A stretch of 64,000 bases of DNA from positions 45,580,138 to 45,644,137 of the forward strand of contig JAJKFL010000006.1 of assembly GCA_021186555.1 (NCBI GenBank), written 5' to 3'. A program made the position numbers and the translations under genes. The notes below the pieces were generated by a model, which ran no database searches, was not told the DNA's origin, and saw nothing but the letters and a program-made list of their open reading frames with translations. The DNA comes from Reticulitermes speratus. Its lineage: Eukaryota; Arthropoda; Insecta; Blattodea; Rhinotermitidae. Within the stretch, counting starts at the first letter, position 1. Each line of letters begins with the position of its first letter. This document shows, in pieces, positions 22,695 to 34,789 of the stretch.

Positions 22695-22889
22695 TGCTTC
22701 AAACCTTGTTGACGGCAGCAATCAGGATAAAATAACATTGGTGCCTTCCACAATGATGAGGAAGTGGAAATTGCTGTTCGTGAATGAGTGCGAATGTAAG
22801 AGCCAGGTTTACATCGCGACGGAATTTTTAAAATTGTGCCGAGATGGGAAAACTGCATTATTGTGATCGGAGATTGCTTTGAAAAATAG
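22695..22889 (+). pseudogene. Mariner-type transposase C-terminus, broken
   Basis: From 22755 the + strand reads DEEVEIAVRE, two stops a few residues apart, and then HRDGIFKIVPRWENCI and GDCFEK before a terminal stop at 22887-22889. This is the C-terminal pattern of mariner-family transposases (DEEV..AV, then DGI..LV.RW.KC....GDY.EK). The catalytic D,D,D region is missing, and the preceding 60 bp are frameshifted. It is a dead fragment whose last essential residues lie upstream of what remains. Confidence 0.7.
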
Positions 22890-23062
22890 TGATTGTTAGT
22901 GGAATAAAATGAGCTGTATTTTACGTTGCCATATGTTGTTGCGGCATGTGGAAACTTACTTATTGAATGTTCTTCGTGCATTAAGCCTTTTAGGACTGAA
23001 TTTGACCTGATTTATACGACTATTTGAAGATTCAGTGCTAAACGACCGGTAAATGTACACTG

Positions 23063-24940
23063 ATCTGTTAATGCTGTAAAGGGAAATAATGGCTGTTTGT
23101 TCTGAGATCCACACAAACACATAAATACACTGTGTGGGCAGAACGTAGAATTTGTGAATGTTAAACATGGTGGTACATATAGTAACCACTAGGCTTTAGA
23201 GGGTTAAATTAAATATAAATATTCAGTCCTTACCGCGCAGTAAACACACTCCGTCTCAGTCATACAAACCAGTCAGTTAATGTTGTACAGTGAAATAATC
23301 GCTGTTTGTTCTGAGATCCACACAAAACACATAAATACAGTCCGTACCGCGCAGTAAACACACTCCGTCTCAGTTATACAAACCAGTCAGTTAATGTTGT
23401 ACAGTGAAATAATCGCTGTTTGTTCTGAGATCCACACAAAACACATAAATACAGTCCGTACCGCGCAGTAAACACACTCTGTCTCAGTTATACAAACCAG
23501 TCAGTTAATGTTGTACAGTGAAATAATCGCTGTTTGTTCTGAGATCCACACAAAACACATAAATACAGTCCGTACCGCGCAGTAAACACACTCCGTCTCA
23601 GTTATACAAACCAGTCAGTTAATGTTGTACAGTGAAATAATCGCTGTTTGTTCTGAGATCCACACAAAACACATAAATACAGTCCGTACCGCGCAGTAAA
23701 CACACTCCGTCTCAGTTATACAAACCAGTCAGTTAATGTTGTACAGTGAAATAATCGCTGTTTGTTCTGAGATCCACACAAAACACATAAATACAGTCCG
23801 TACCGCGCAGTAAACACACTCCGTCTCAGTTATACAAACCAGTCAGTTAATGTTGTACAGTGAAATAATCGCTGTTTGTTCTGAGATCCACACAAAACGC
23901 ATAAATACAGTCCGTACCGCGCAGTAAACACACTCCGTCTCAGTTATACAAACCAGTCAGTTAATGTTGTACAGTGAAATAATCGCTGTTTGTTCTGAGA
24001 TCCACACAAAACACATAAATACAGTCCGTACCGCGCAGTAAACACACTCCGTCTCAGTTATACAAACCAGTCAGTTAATGTTGTACAGTGAAATAATCGC
24101 TGTTTGTTCTGAGATCCACACAAAACACATAAATACAGTCCGTACCGCGCAGTAAACACACTCCGTCTCAGTTATACAAACCAGTCAGTTAATGTTGTAC
24201 AGTGAAATAATCGCTGTTTGTTCTGAGATCCACACAAAACACATAAATACAGTCCGTACCGCGCAGTAAACACACTCCGTCTCAGTTATACAAACCAGTC
24301 AGTTAATGTTGTACAGTGAAATAATCGCTGTTTGTTCTGAGATCCACACAAAACACATAAATACAGTCCGTACCGCGCAGTAAACACACTCCGTCTCAGT
24401 TATACAAACCAGACAGTTAATGCTGTACAGTGAAATAATCGCTGTTTGTTCTGAGATCCACACAAAACACATAAATACAGTCCGTACCGCGCAGTAAACA
24501 CACTCCGTCTCAGTTATACAAACCAGTCAGTTAATGTTGTACAGTGAAATAATCGCTGTTTGTTCTGAGATCCACACAAAACACATAAATACAGTCCGTA
24601 CCGCGCAGTAAACACACTCCGTCTCAGTTATACAAACCAGTCAGTTAATGTTGTACAGTGAAATAATCGCTGTTTGTTCTGAGATCCACACAAAACACAT
24701 AAATACAGTCCGTACCGCGCAGTAAACACACTCCGTCTCAGTTATACAAACCAGTCAGTTAATGCTGTACAGTGAAATAATCGCTGTTTGTTCTGAGATC
24801 CACACAAAACACATAAATACAGTCCGTACCGCGCAGTAAACACACTCCGTCTCAGTTATACAAACCAGTCAGTTAATGCTGTACAGTGAAATAATCGCTG
24901 TTTGTTCTGAGATCCACACAAAACACATAAATACACTGTG
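23063..24940 (+). repeat. 114-bp satellite, array 4 (about 16 copies)
   Basis: It begins with one diverged monomer (GTTAATGCTGTAAAGGG), then a complete end segment (23127-23209), then a second run of forward monomers from 23222. The last monomer leads into CACTGTGTGG and stops abruptly at ATTGCTAATTCGG. Copies are nearly identical, in contrast with array 1. Confidence 0.96.
23127..23209 (+). repeat. Satellite end segment, copy 4, next to TTAA
   Basis: CACTGTGTGGGCAGAACG through GGGCTTTAGAGGG-type sequence (here AGGCTTTAGAGGG) followed directly by TTAA. It marks the junction of two satellite units in the same orientation. Confidence 0.85.
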
Positions 24941-24986
24941 TGGATTGCTAATTCGGTTTTGTGAAGTGTTATTTTAATGTAATTTC

Positions 24987-25024
24987 CTGATGATGATCCC
25001 ATAAAGTATCGAAACATGTAGCAG
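24987..25024 (+). ncRNA. Hammerhead-like motif
   Basis: CTGATGA, a weak GAT/ATC helix, then GAAACATGTAGCAG. The core bases are intact but helices I and II are poor. It lies 47 bp after satellite array 4. Confidence 0.4.
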
Positions 25025-25599
25025 TGTTCAACGTGATATTGTAATATAAAATATAGTGCATTTTTTGGACTGAGTGCTGGCATTTACTAAAATTGCATGT
25101 CATGTTTTTTTCATGTCGTTTCATTTAACTGTCCATTCAACTGTTTCCTCTAATTTTATTATAATTCTGTTTTTCATTGAGCGAAGTTTCTTGCTTCTGT
25201 CATTTATAGAATGTGACTCTTCTTCAAACATGTATTGTATTTTGTGCTTACCAAAATTTTCGTATTTTGCAAACGTTATATTATCCACACCGTCATAATC
25301 TTCTAATTATTACGTCACCACTCAACACGACACACTGCATACGTCACACATGACCAGATCTCTACATACGATCGACACAGATGTTTGTATGCATGATAGT
25401 ACAGTTGCTAACTGCAGTACTTGGAACAGCTTGCTTTAAATACTTTAGTGACATTAATATTGCAACATTTTAAATTTATGGTTATTAAATTTATGTATTT
25501 TAGAATTTTAGTGTTTAATATTGTAATCACTTCTGTTAAGGACGACATAATAACAAGATTGGTGTGTTGGACCTACATACCTTTGTATTGAACGGCCCC
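25025..25599. other. AT-rich unannotated stretch
   Basis: No gene recognised. Confidence 0.45.
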
Positions 25600-25635
25600 C
25601 TGATGATGGCACCTCGGTGCCGAAACATGTAGGCG
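25600..25635 (+). ncRNA. Hammerhead-like motif
   Basis: CTGATGA at 25600-25606, helix II GGCAC / GTGCC with loop CTCG, GAAAC at 25622-25626, ACATGT, then AGGCG. Helix I is weak (CC with GG). It also carries the extra T after the core. Confidence 0.45.
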
Positions 25636-25814
25636 TTTTTTATAATAGCTTATGAATGTGTTTTATTTAGTGCACGATTTCGTTGGTGTAATGATTTTAG
25701 TATTGTATTAGAAAGAGACGTTTATGTTTTTTTTGTGTGTTTATGAGGGACTTAATTTCTGTTATTGGCATTTCATGGACTATGAACCAAATAGGCGTTT
25801 TGTATTAAAAATTT

Positions 25815-25875
25815 TTCCGATGTTCGTGTTTCCGATGTTCGTGATTCCGATGTTCGTGATTCCGATGTTTGTGAC
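25815..25875. repeat. Short tandem repeat, 15-bp unit
   Basis: Four copies of about CCGATGTTCGTGATT. The surrounding sequence from 25636 to 26456 shows no gene. Confidence 0.85.
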
Positions 25876-26458
25876 GGTTCTATCGGTTCCAATTAAAAAC
25901 GATAGATAGACAGTCTACTGTATTTAAGTTCCGTCAAGAGTAAGGACGGACCAGAGAAGGACGTCGGAGGCCAACAGCCCTTGCATTCCAACATCTCAGC
26001 ATTCTGTGTCAATACTGACGCTGTCAGGATGTTAGCAGCTTATTTGTTCCTTGTATCAGAGCGTGAACAGACGCTTGCAGGGGGCCGTGTCTTGTGCTGA
26101 AGAAGCGTTTCGAAACTCCGCGGGGCGCCGTGCTGGCATGACGTTTAACAACGCCTGCTAACCACTTCCCTTGCCCACCAGGAGTGACAGACGCCTGCCG
26201 GACGTTATCACCAGGAGCGCCCTACACAGTGTCCGAACTCGGTCTTACATTTCCTATAACCTGTTTGTTTCTAACGTCCATTTAGTGGTAAATATATATT
26301 TGCTAGAAATTAGACCGTCATATGAGGGGGTGATAATATTCACGCGCTGCTCCACAGCATATCTCATTAGACAAGTGTTATAATAACAGTAGTATTATGT
26401 ATGTTTATTGTCCGACAAATGTACACGTTTATTCACTATTAATTTATGTAACACAGTG

Positions 26459-26496
26459 CTACATGATTCGAACTTTATCGTGGTTCATCTTCAGGG
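26459..26496 (-). ncRNA. Hammerhead-like motif, degenerate
   Basis: On the - strand: CTGAAGA, GAAC / GTTC helix, then GAATCATGTAGCAC; the GAAAC core is changed to GAATC, so it should be inactive. Confidence 0.35.
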
Positions 26497-26640
26497 ACTT
26501 CAGTATTTTAAATTACACTGTGTTTTTTTACGTGAATGGTACAATTTATACACTGGTTAAAATGGTAAAAACTGAATAATATATCATTTAACAATTAAAC
26601 CAACAAATGCGCTTTATTTCTTAAGCATGTTCATTAACCC

Positions 26641-26678
26641 TACACATGTTTCGGCTGCAACAGAGCCATCATCGGGGG
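26641..26678 (-). ncRNA. Hammerhead-like motif, degenerate
   Basis: On the - strand: CCCGATGATGGCT..AGCCGAAACATGTG. The core CTGATGA has lost its T. Its downstream tail (GCATTTGTTGGTTTAATT on the - strand) matches the arm of the inverted-repeat element at 29689-30542, linking the two. Confidence 0.4.
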
Positions 26679-26756
26679 TTCAAGGTCACGTTCACTTTAA
26701 CATTCACTGTTCCATTTGGTATCACCACTTATACACCACATACATTGTGGTGACCT

Positions 26757-29211
26757 TACAGCATTAACTGACTGGTTTGTATAACTGAGACGGAGTGTGT
26801 TTACTGCGCGGTACGGACTGTATTTATGTGTTTTGTGTGGATCTCAGAACAAACAGCGATTATTTCACTGTACAGCATTAACTGACTGGTTTGTATAACT
26901 GAGACGGAGTGTGTTTACTGCGCGGTACGGACTGTATTTATGTGTTTTGTGTGGATCTCAGAACAAACAGCGATTATTTCACTGTACAGCATTAACTGAC
27001 TGGTTTGTATAACTGAGACGGAGTGTGTTTACTGCGCGGTACGGACTGTATTTATGTGTTTTGTGTGGATCTCAGAACAAACAGCGATTATTTCACTGTA
27101 CAGCATTAACTGACTGGTTTGTATAACTGAGACGGAGTGTGTTTACTGCGCGGTACGGACTGTATTTATGTGTTTTGTGTGGATCTCAGAACAAACAGCG
27201 ATTATTTCACTGTACAACATTAACTGACTGGTTTGTATAACTGAGACGGAGTGTGTTTACTGCGCGGTACGGACTGTATTTATGTGTTTTGTGTGGATCT
27301 CAGAACAAACAGCGATTATTTCACTGTACAGCATTAACTGACTGGTTTGTATAACTGAGACGGAGTGTGTTTACTGCGCGGTACGGACTGTATTTATGTG
27401 TTTTGTGTGGATCTCAGAACAAACAGCGATTATTTCACTGTACAGCATTAACTGACTGGTTTGTATAACTGAGACGGAGTGTGTTTACTGCGCGGTACGG
27501 ACTGTATTTATGTGTTTTGTGTGGATCTCAGAACAAACAGCGATTATTTCACTGTACAGCATTAACTGACTGGTTTGTATAACTGAGACGGAGTGTGTTT
27601 ACTGCGCGGTACGGACTGTATTTATGTGTTTTGTGTGGATCTCAGAACAAACAGCGATTATTTCACTGTACAGCATTAACTGACTGGTTTGTATAACTGA
27701 GACGGAGTGTGTTTACTGCGCGGTACGGACTGTATTTATGTGTTTTGTGTGGATCTCAGAACAAACAGCGATTATTTCACTGTACAGCATTAACTGACTG
27801 GTTTGTATAACTGAGACGGAGTGTGTTTACTGCGCGGTACGGACTGTATTTATGTGTTTTGTGTGGATCTCAGAACATACAGCGATTATTTCACTGTACA
27901 ACATTAACTGACTGGTTTGTATAACTGAGACGGAGTGTGTTTACTGCGCGGTAGGGACTGTATTTATGTGTTTTGTGTGGATCTCAGAACAAACAGCGAT
28001 TATTTCACTGTACAGCAATAACTTACTGGTTTGTATAACTGAGACGGAGTGTGTTTACTGCGCGGTACGGACTGTATTTATGTGTTTTGTGTGGATCTCA
28101 GAACAAACAGCGATTATTTCACTGTACAACATTAACTGACTGGTTTGTATAACTGAGACGGAGTGTGTTTACTGCGCGGTACGGACTGTATTTATGTGTT
28201 TTGTGTGGATCTCAGAACAAACAGCGATTATTTCAGTGTACAACATTAACTGACTGGTTTGTATAACTGAGACGGAGTGTGTTTACTGCGCGGTACGGAC
28301 TGTATTTATGTGTTTTGTGTGGATCTCAGAACAAACAGCGATTATTTCACTGTACAACATTAACTGACTGGTTTGTATAACTGAGACGGAGTGTGTTTAC
28401 TGCGCGGTACGGACTGTATTTATGTGTTTTGTGTGGATCTCAGAACAAACAGCGATTATTTCACTGTACAGCATTAACTGACTGGTTTGTATAACTGAGA
28501 CGGAGTGTGTTTACTGCGCGGTACGGACTGTATTTATGTGTTTTGTGTGGATCTCAGAACAAACAGCGATTATTTCACTGTACAGCATTAACTGACTGGT
28601 TTGTATAACTGAGACGGAGTGTGTTTACTGCGCGGTACGGACTGTATTTATGTGTTTTGTGTGGATCTCAGAACAAACAGCGATTATTTCACTGTACAGC
28701 ATTAACTGACTGGTTTGTATAACTGAGACGGAGTGTGTTTACTGCGCGGTACGGACTGTATTTATGTGTTTTGTGTGGATCTCAGAACATACAGCGATTA
28801 TTTCACTGTACAACATTAACTGACTGGTTTGTATAACTGAGACGGAGTGTGTTTACTGCGCGGTACGGACTGTATTTATGTGTTTTGTGTGGATCTCAGA
28901 ACAAACAGCGATTATTTCACTGTACAACATTAACTGACTGGTTTGTATAACTGAGACGGAGTGTGTTTACTGCGCGGTACGGACTGTATTTATGTGTTTT
29001 GTGTGGATCTCAGAACAAACAGCGATTATTTCAGTGTACAACATTAACTGACTGGTTTGTATAACTGAGACGGAGTGTGTTTACTGCGCGGTACGGACTG
29101 TATTTATGTGTTTTGTGTGGATCTCAGAACAAACAGCGATTATTTCACTGTACAACATTAACTGACTGGTTTGTATAACTGAGACGGAGTGTGTTTACTG
29201 CGCGGTACGGA
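26757..29211 (-). repeat. 114-bp satellite, array 5 (about 21 copies)
   Basis: Reverse monomers, starting mid-monomer at TTACAGCATTAACTG with no end segment and ending at GCGCGGTACGGACTACATG. Rare variants (CAGAACATACAGCG, TTTCAGTGTACAAC) recur about 900 bp apart in the same order, revealing duplication of a block of about eight monomers. Confidence 0.97.
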
Positions 29212-29688
29212 CTACATGTTTATATCTAATTCCGGTTATCTGAGTTTTAAAGGTGAGATTATTCATTTCATTTCATATTATTTTGAGTTGCTGACAGTGT
29301 CTTTAAATGAATGAATAGAGCTAAGACAAGCGATGACGTCACATGGATGTGTCAGTTCTCATAGAAATTGCCAGCGCTTTACTGCTGGGTGTAAATGCGA
29401 GAAAATGCGCAAAGCTGCGTGTTTACCTTCGTCAGGCGTCCTTGTCGAGGCGTGACACGCTGGGAGCTGCAGTACGGAACGACGACCGTTATATCGGGCC
29501 GGCGAACTTAGGAAGGAAGGAAGGAAGGAAGGAAACGTCGGTGTGGTGCTGCACTGGACACTAGGAATGCGTGACCTGCAGGCTTCGTGCTGTGGCTCTA
29601 TACGATTTTGGAGAAATCCTGAACAAATTTCCTACTTAATAAATGTCTTACTAAATTCCACATTATATTCTCCGTGCATTCTGATAAC
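29212..29688. other. Unannotated stretch with an AAGG run
   Basis: (AAGG) repeat at about 29510-29535. No gene recognised. Confidence 0.5.
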
Positions 29689-30542
29689 AAATCACAAATT
29701 AAAAGACCAACAAATGCACTGTATTTTCACAAATATAGTCTAATATACAATAAATATAAATAGAAATGTAAATACAGTACAAATCACACCACAGGACACA
29801 TAACTTCGAAATACAGGATATGTTCAACTGTAGTTGGATAATCTGTACACCAGAAAACTGCCAAGAATTTGTTACAAACATTTGTTTAAGATTCAATCTT
29901 AAAAACTTTTTAAACTTTTAACATATATAAATATGCTATATATATATATAACATATAACATATACGCATCACATATCCAACATTTTATATCGAATATAAC
30001 AGATAGTGAATGTGCTCCAGTCTACTAGTGATAACGAAGTTTGTTTTATGTGTGATATATGTTATGTTATTGGACGGATATATGTATGTTATTGGACGGA
30101 TATATGTATGTTATTGGACGGATATATGTATGTTATTGGACGGATATATGTATGTTATTGGACGGATATATGTTATGTTATTGGACGGATATATGTATGT
30201 TATTGGACGGATATATGTATGTTATTGGACGGATATATGTATGTTATTGGACGGATTATGTATGTTATTGGACGGATATATGTATGTTATTGGACGGATA
30301 TATGTTATGTTATTGGACGGATATATGTATGTTATTGGACGGATATATGTATGTTATTGGACGGATATATGTATGTTATTGGACGGATATATGTATGTTA
30401 TTGGACGGATATATGTATGTTAAGTACATGTGAACATTGGACCGTCTGATGACGGCTTGGTAAAGCTGAGACATATGTAGGGGCATTTGACTGTATTTGT
30501 GGAAATACAGGGCATTTGTGGGTTTTTTAATTTGTGATTTTA
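29689..30542 (+). mobile_element. Inverted-repeat element enclosing a minisatellite
   Basis: The arms are about 29689-29743 and 30488-30542 (shared ATCACAAATTAAAA; roughly five to six mismatches over 55 bp). Inside are an AT-rich part, a 22-bp tandem array (30060-30422), and a degraded hammerhead-like motif (CTGATGA at 30446-30452, then GAGACATATGTAG). The layout matches the smaller element at 21830-22003. No open frame of note lies outside the array. Confidence 0.65.
30060..30422. repeat. 22-bp minisatellite (about 16 copies)
   Basis: The unit is TATTGGACGGATATATGTAT plus GT. A few copies have TATGTTATG instead of TATGTATG, and one lacks AT. Confidence 0.97.
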
Positions 30543-32084
30543 AATGTCTTAGTGTTTTGTGTCTTGTGTTCGAGTCTTAAATTTGCTTTTAAAGGAAAGA
30601 AATGAGACGTCTGTATTTTAATAGTGACTTACTTTAGTCAACATCGAGTATATTAAGAAAACTACACGATTTATCCGTATCTTAGCAACAGATCTACAAT
30701 TTATCATCATTTAAATATCATAAACAGCGAGATTTTTAAGTGATATCGATCATTCTCGATGTTCGATGCTCAACTGTGTCTTTAGTCTCAGCTGTTACAT
30801 CATAATCAACACATCTGTCTCTATTATAAAAACCGACTGTACCGACATATTGTCTTGCATTTCGGTAGGACTTCGGGCAATTCGCTTTAGTTTTGTGCAA
30901 TTTTAACCAACATCGGAACTTGTAAGTGTTTTTTAGTGACACTCACAAATATAATATTTCACGAAAATCCCTCCGATGTGAGTCGCTGTGATACATGCGG
31001 CGGACAGACAGACGGACTGACACGACGAAGCTAGTAGGCTGGTCGCAGTAGTTTGGCGAAGACACGTAAAAACTTATGAAAACAGAAATGTTTAGTGAGT
31101 TGAAACGAAATATATTTGTGTTACACACTGTAAATTGTGAGGCAGTGTAATGACCTTCAGAACTGCCTGTGTGTCAGTGTCGCGTTTTTAAGTACGATTG
31201 TGAAATTAATCTTATTTCGATCTTACAAGTGACGTCACGAAAGTCGAAGTTTCACGTACATTACCAGTCAAAAGTAAAGACAAACTCCAAGAGCTGGAAA
31301 ACACAGAACAATTGCTGCATGTTGACTTTTGTCGCAAGTACAGCTCACACATTTTTTGGTTCTAAAAATATTTTCTATAAACCACATAAAATTTTTCAAA
31401 TAGACAAGTTTTTTAAAACTTGAAAAGTAGCATAATTATAAAGTGGAGGAAATATAATAATTTATTTTAATTACACGTTCAACAAAAATTTGACATATTT
31501 GACACCTCCAGGAAGAATATCTTGCACTGTAATGGAGCGCAGGTGCTCAAGGTCAAGGGTCATACGCGTATATTCTTGGTTTGCATATTTTGTAAAATTG
31601 TGTCTTTTTGAATCTGATTGTCTACAGTTCTGACATCAATAATTAACATGTAGTTAGCCTGTATAATCATATATTTAATATTTAATCGTATATTTAACTG
31701 TGTGTTATGTAGTTCTATTTACCATGTGCATCATTCAAGGCATGTGGATAGTTTTTGTTGTATTTATGAAGAGGATCCCGAGATGACATAAAAACAACCG
31801 TGAGATGTAGCTATACTTCAGTCGGTATTGTAGTCTTGCCACTTGCCGAATAAAGTTACATAGCTTACCTAATCAGAAATATCGTAATTTGAAAGAGTCA
31901 GCCATGGACTGTGATATACACATTAATACAGCGGTGGAAGGCTGCACGTGCAGAACGCAGTCGGATATGGTAACCGCGCATTTTCTCATCTAATTTTTAC
32001 CACTTGTTTCATAAAGCAGTTTCCCTGATGTCCATTATTTAAGTACTTCTGACCAAATAATTATATAAATATATTAAATAAATG
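30543..32084. other. Unannotated stretch
   Basis: No gene recognised. 30955-31070 is a partial copy of repeat G (GGACAGACAGACGG, then CACGACGAAGCTAGTAGG). The rest is AT-rich single-copy-looking DNA. Confidence 0.5.
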
Positions 32085-32330
32085 CCTTCGTCCTCACAAT
32101 ACAAATATTTACGCCGTCCTGTTCCTTACAGCTGCACTACAGGGTTCGATTCCCGACAATGTGACTTGCTTCTATTTGCCAGCACGCCCATCAGTTCTGT
32201 GTCCACTGACTGTCGAGAGACAGCGGTCAAATGCAAACGTAACGGAACACACCTGTCTAGTACCGAGGTTAAGAATGCGTGGAGCCTTATCTAAGCTCTT
32301 CCTATACCCTACGCCTTCATGTAGGATTTC
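32085..32330 (+). mobile_element. SINE, family F
   Basis: B-box phrase AGGGTTCGATTCCCGAC near 32140 and the tail GAGGTTAAGAATGCGTGGAG, shared with 46345-46605, 47163-47345 and the split copy at 20688. The A-box end is eroded. Confidence 0.65.
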
Positions 32331-32384
32331 GGCATAGCACAACTTTAATTGCACTGTCGCTGGTGTGTCAGAGATGCACTTTCT

Positions 32385-33105
32385 GGCACTCACTATGACA
32401 CACTGTGGCACTCATTTTGGCATTCATTGTGACACTCACTGTGACGCTCACTGTGACACTCATTGTGACTCATTTGGCACTAATTTGACACTCACTGTGA
32501 CATTCACTGTGACACTCACTGGTACTCATTGTGACGCATTTGGCATTAATTGTGACACTCACTGTGGCAGTCACTGCGACGCTCATTGTGACACTCACTC
32601 TAACTCATTTGACACTCATTGTGGCACACACTGTGACATTCATTGTGGGACTCATTATGACACTCATTGTGACACTCACTGTGGCACTAATTGTGACACT
32701 CACTGTGACTCATTTGGCACTCACTGTGGCACTGCGACGCTCATTGTGACACTCACTGTAACTCATTTGACACTCATTGTGGCACTCACTGTGACATTTA
32801 TTGTGGGACTTATTATGGCACTAATTGTGACACTTACTGTGGCACTAATTGTGACACTCACTGTGACACTCACTGTGACTCATTTGGCACTCACTGTAAC
32901 TCATTTGACACTCATTGTGGCACTCACTGTTACACTCATTTTGGGACTCATTGTGACACTCACTGTGGAACTAATTGTGACACTCACTGCGACTCATTTG
33001 GCACTCACTGTAACTCATTTGACACTAATTGTGGCACTCACTGTTACACTCATTGTGGGACTCATTATGGCGCTCACTGTGGCACTCACTGTGGCATTGT
33101 GTGTG
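32385..33105. repeat. Degenerate 12-bp tandem repeat
   Basis: Units of the form CACTCACTGTGA or CACTCATTGTGG, with higher-order blocks such as CTCATTTGGCACTCACTG. The open frame rich in His/Cys/Asp/Thr in one part and Leu/Val/Thr in another is a repeat translation. Confidence 0.95.
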
Positions 33106-33149
33106 TTGATTACAAAGGTGAAGTCCCTGCACTCAATTTAGGGGCCCAC

Positions 33150-33185
33150 CAACAATACGTGGATGTACTTCTCCACGTATTGTTG
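33150..33185. other. Perfect 14-bp stem-loop
   Basis: CAACAATACGTGGA, loop TGTACTTC, TCCACGTATTGTTG. Function unknown. Nothing else is recognised from 33186 to 33337. Confidence 0.75.
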
Positions 33186-33337
33186 ACCTCCGTCTAGATT
33201 AGCTGTTATCAATGTGTGGTCCGCGGACCCCAAGAAGCCCGCCAGACTTAACCACGGTGTGTGCCGTGTTATTTTTGTCTTCCTGTTCAAAGCTAGAAGG
33301 AAACTATAATTGTATTGAGCACGGTTAGTATTGTAAA

Positions 33338-34214
33338 AGTGTGTCAGTCTGCAGTAGTGTTATAACACGGTGTGTCAATGTGCAGTAGTTTTATAACACG
33401 GTGTGTCAATGTGCAGTAGTGTTATAACACGATGTGTCAATGTGCAGCAGTGTTATAACACGGTGTGTCAATGTGCAGTAGTGTTATAACACGATGTGTC
33501 AATGTGCAGCAGTGTTATAACACGGTGTGTCAATGTGCAGTAGTTTTATAACACGGTGTGTCAATGTGCAGTAGTGTTATAACACGATGTGTCAATGTGC
33601 AGCAGTGTTATAACACGGTGTGTCAATGTGCAGTAGTTTTATAACACGGTGTGTCAATGTGCAGTAGTGTTATAACACGGTGTGTCAATGTGCAGCAGTG
33701 TTATAACACGGTGTGTCAATGTGCAGTAGTTTTATAACACGGTGTGTCAATGTGCAGTAGTGTTATAACACGGTGTGTCAATGTGCAGTAGTTTTATAAC
33801 ACGGTGTGTCAATGTGCAGTAGTGTTATAACACGGTGTGTCAATGTGCAGTAGTTTTATAACACGGTGTGTCAATGTGCAGTAGTGTTATAACACGATGT
33901 GTCAATGTGCAGTAGTGTTATAACACGGTGTGTCAATGTGCAGTAGTTTTATAACACGGTGTGTCAATGTGCAGTAGTGTTATAAACACGGTGTGTCAAT
34001 GTGCAGTAGTTTTATAACACGGTGTGTCAATGTGCAGTAGTGTTATAACACGGTGTGTCAATGTGCAGTAGTGTTATAACACGGTGTGTCAATGTGCAGT
34101 AGTTTTATAACACGGTGTGTCAATGTGCAGTAGTGTTATAACACGGTGTGTCAATGTGCAGTAGTTTTATAACACGGTGTGTCAATGTGCAGTAGTGTTA
34201 TAACACGGTGTGTC
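33338..34214. repeat. 31-bp minisatellite (about 28 copies)
   Basis: The unit reads TGTGTCAATGTGCAGTAGTG then TTATAACACGG. Most copies contain the 12-bp palindrome GTGTTATAACAC. GTGTTATAAC and TTTTATAAC copies often alternate, and GCAGCAG variants recur in order. One copy has an inserted A (TATAAACACG near 33986). Confidence 0.97.
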
Positions 34215-34444
34215 TTAACCAGGGGTTCGAGGACCAGCGACTTGTGCCTAAAGTGTTGAGTTGAGTAGATTATGCGCAGTTAAACAGCAAGATCTGTGTT
34301 TAGGTGCTTCCTACGCCTACTTTTATCGCAACTAGTGCTTCCTCACGTGGCTGCATACTTTTCATACACTTCAGTTAGTTACTTCTTACTAATTACTCGA
34401 AGTATGATGTGCCTTACGGGTCCGCAGACAGAGCGACATTGCAA

Positions 34445-34690
34445 GGGTTCCGAGATAAGGGAAGACTGAGAAACTGTGCTCTAGATGGACGTGAATGATT
34501 ATCTTCAGGCTTCGGCCGCTTTATTCCAGAGACATAAAACCGGTACCTTTTGAAAAGAGCTGGTTTGGACGCTAAAAAATGAACAACAATTTTTGCTTGT
34601 ACCGGGATGCGAACCCCAAATACTTGATCATGCAAAGCATAGATCAGGTTGTGTATCGACCGAGCTATCGGGGATCTCGTGCGCAAATGT
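34445..34690 (-). mobile_element. SINE, family E, diverged
   Basis: Minus strand: GCTCGGTCGATACACAACC (A-box area), GGGGTTCGCATCCCGG (B box), body CCGGTTTTATGTCTCTGG, and AAAGCGGCCGAAGCC. It parallels 22010-22218. Confidence 0.7.
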
Positions 34691-34789
34691 TTAGGGTGCC
34701 TATTGTGTTTATTTACGTGTTTATGTGTTTGCATATCTTGTGAGTAAATTTCGCATCTCAGTCTTAATTAATGAAACGTAACGGGAAAT

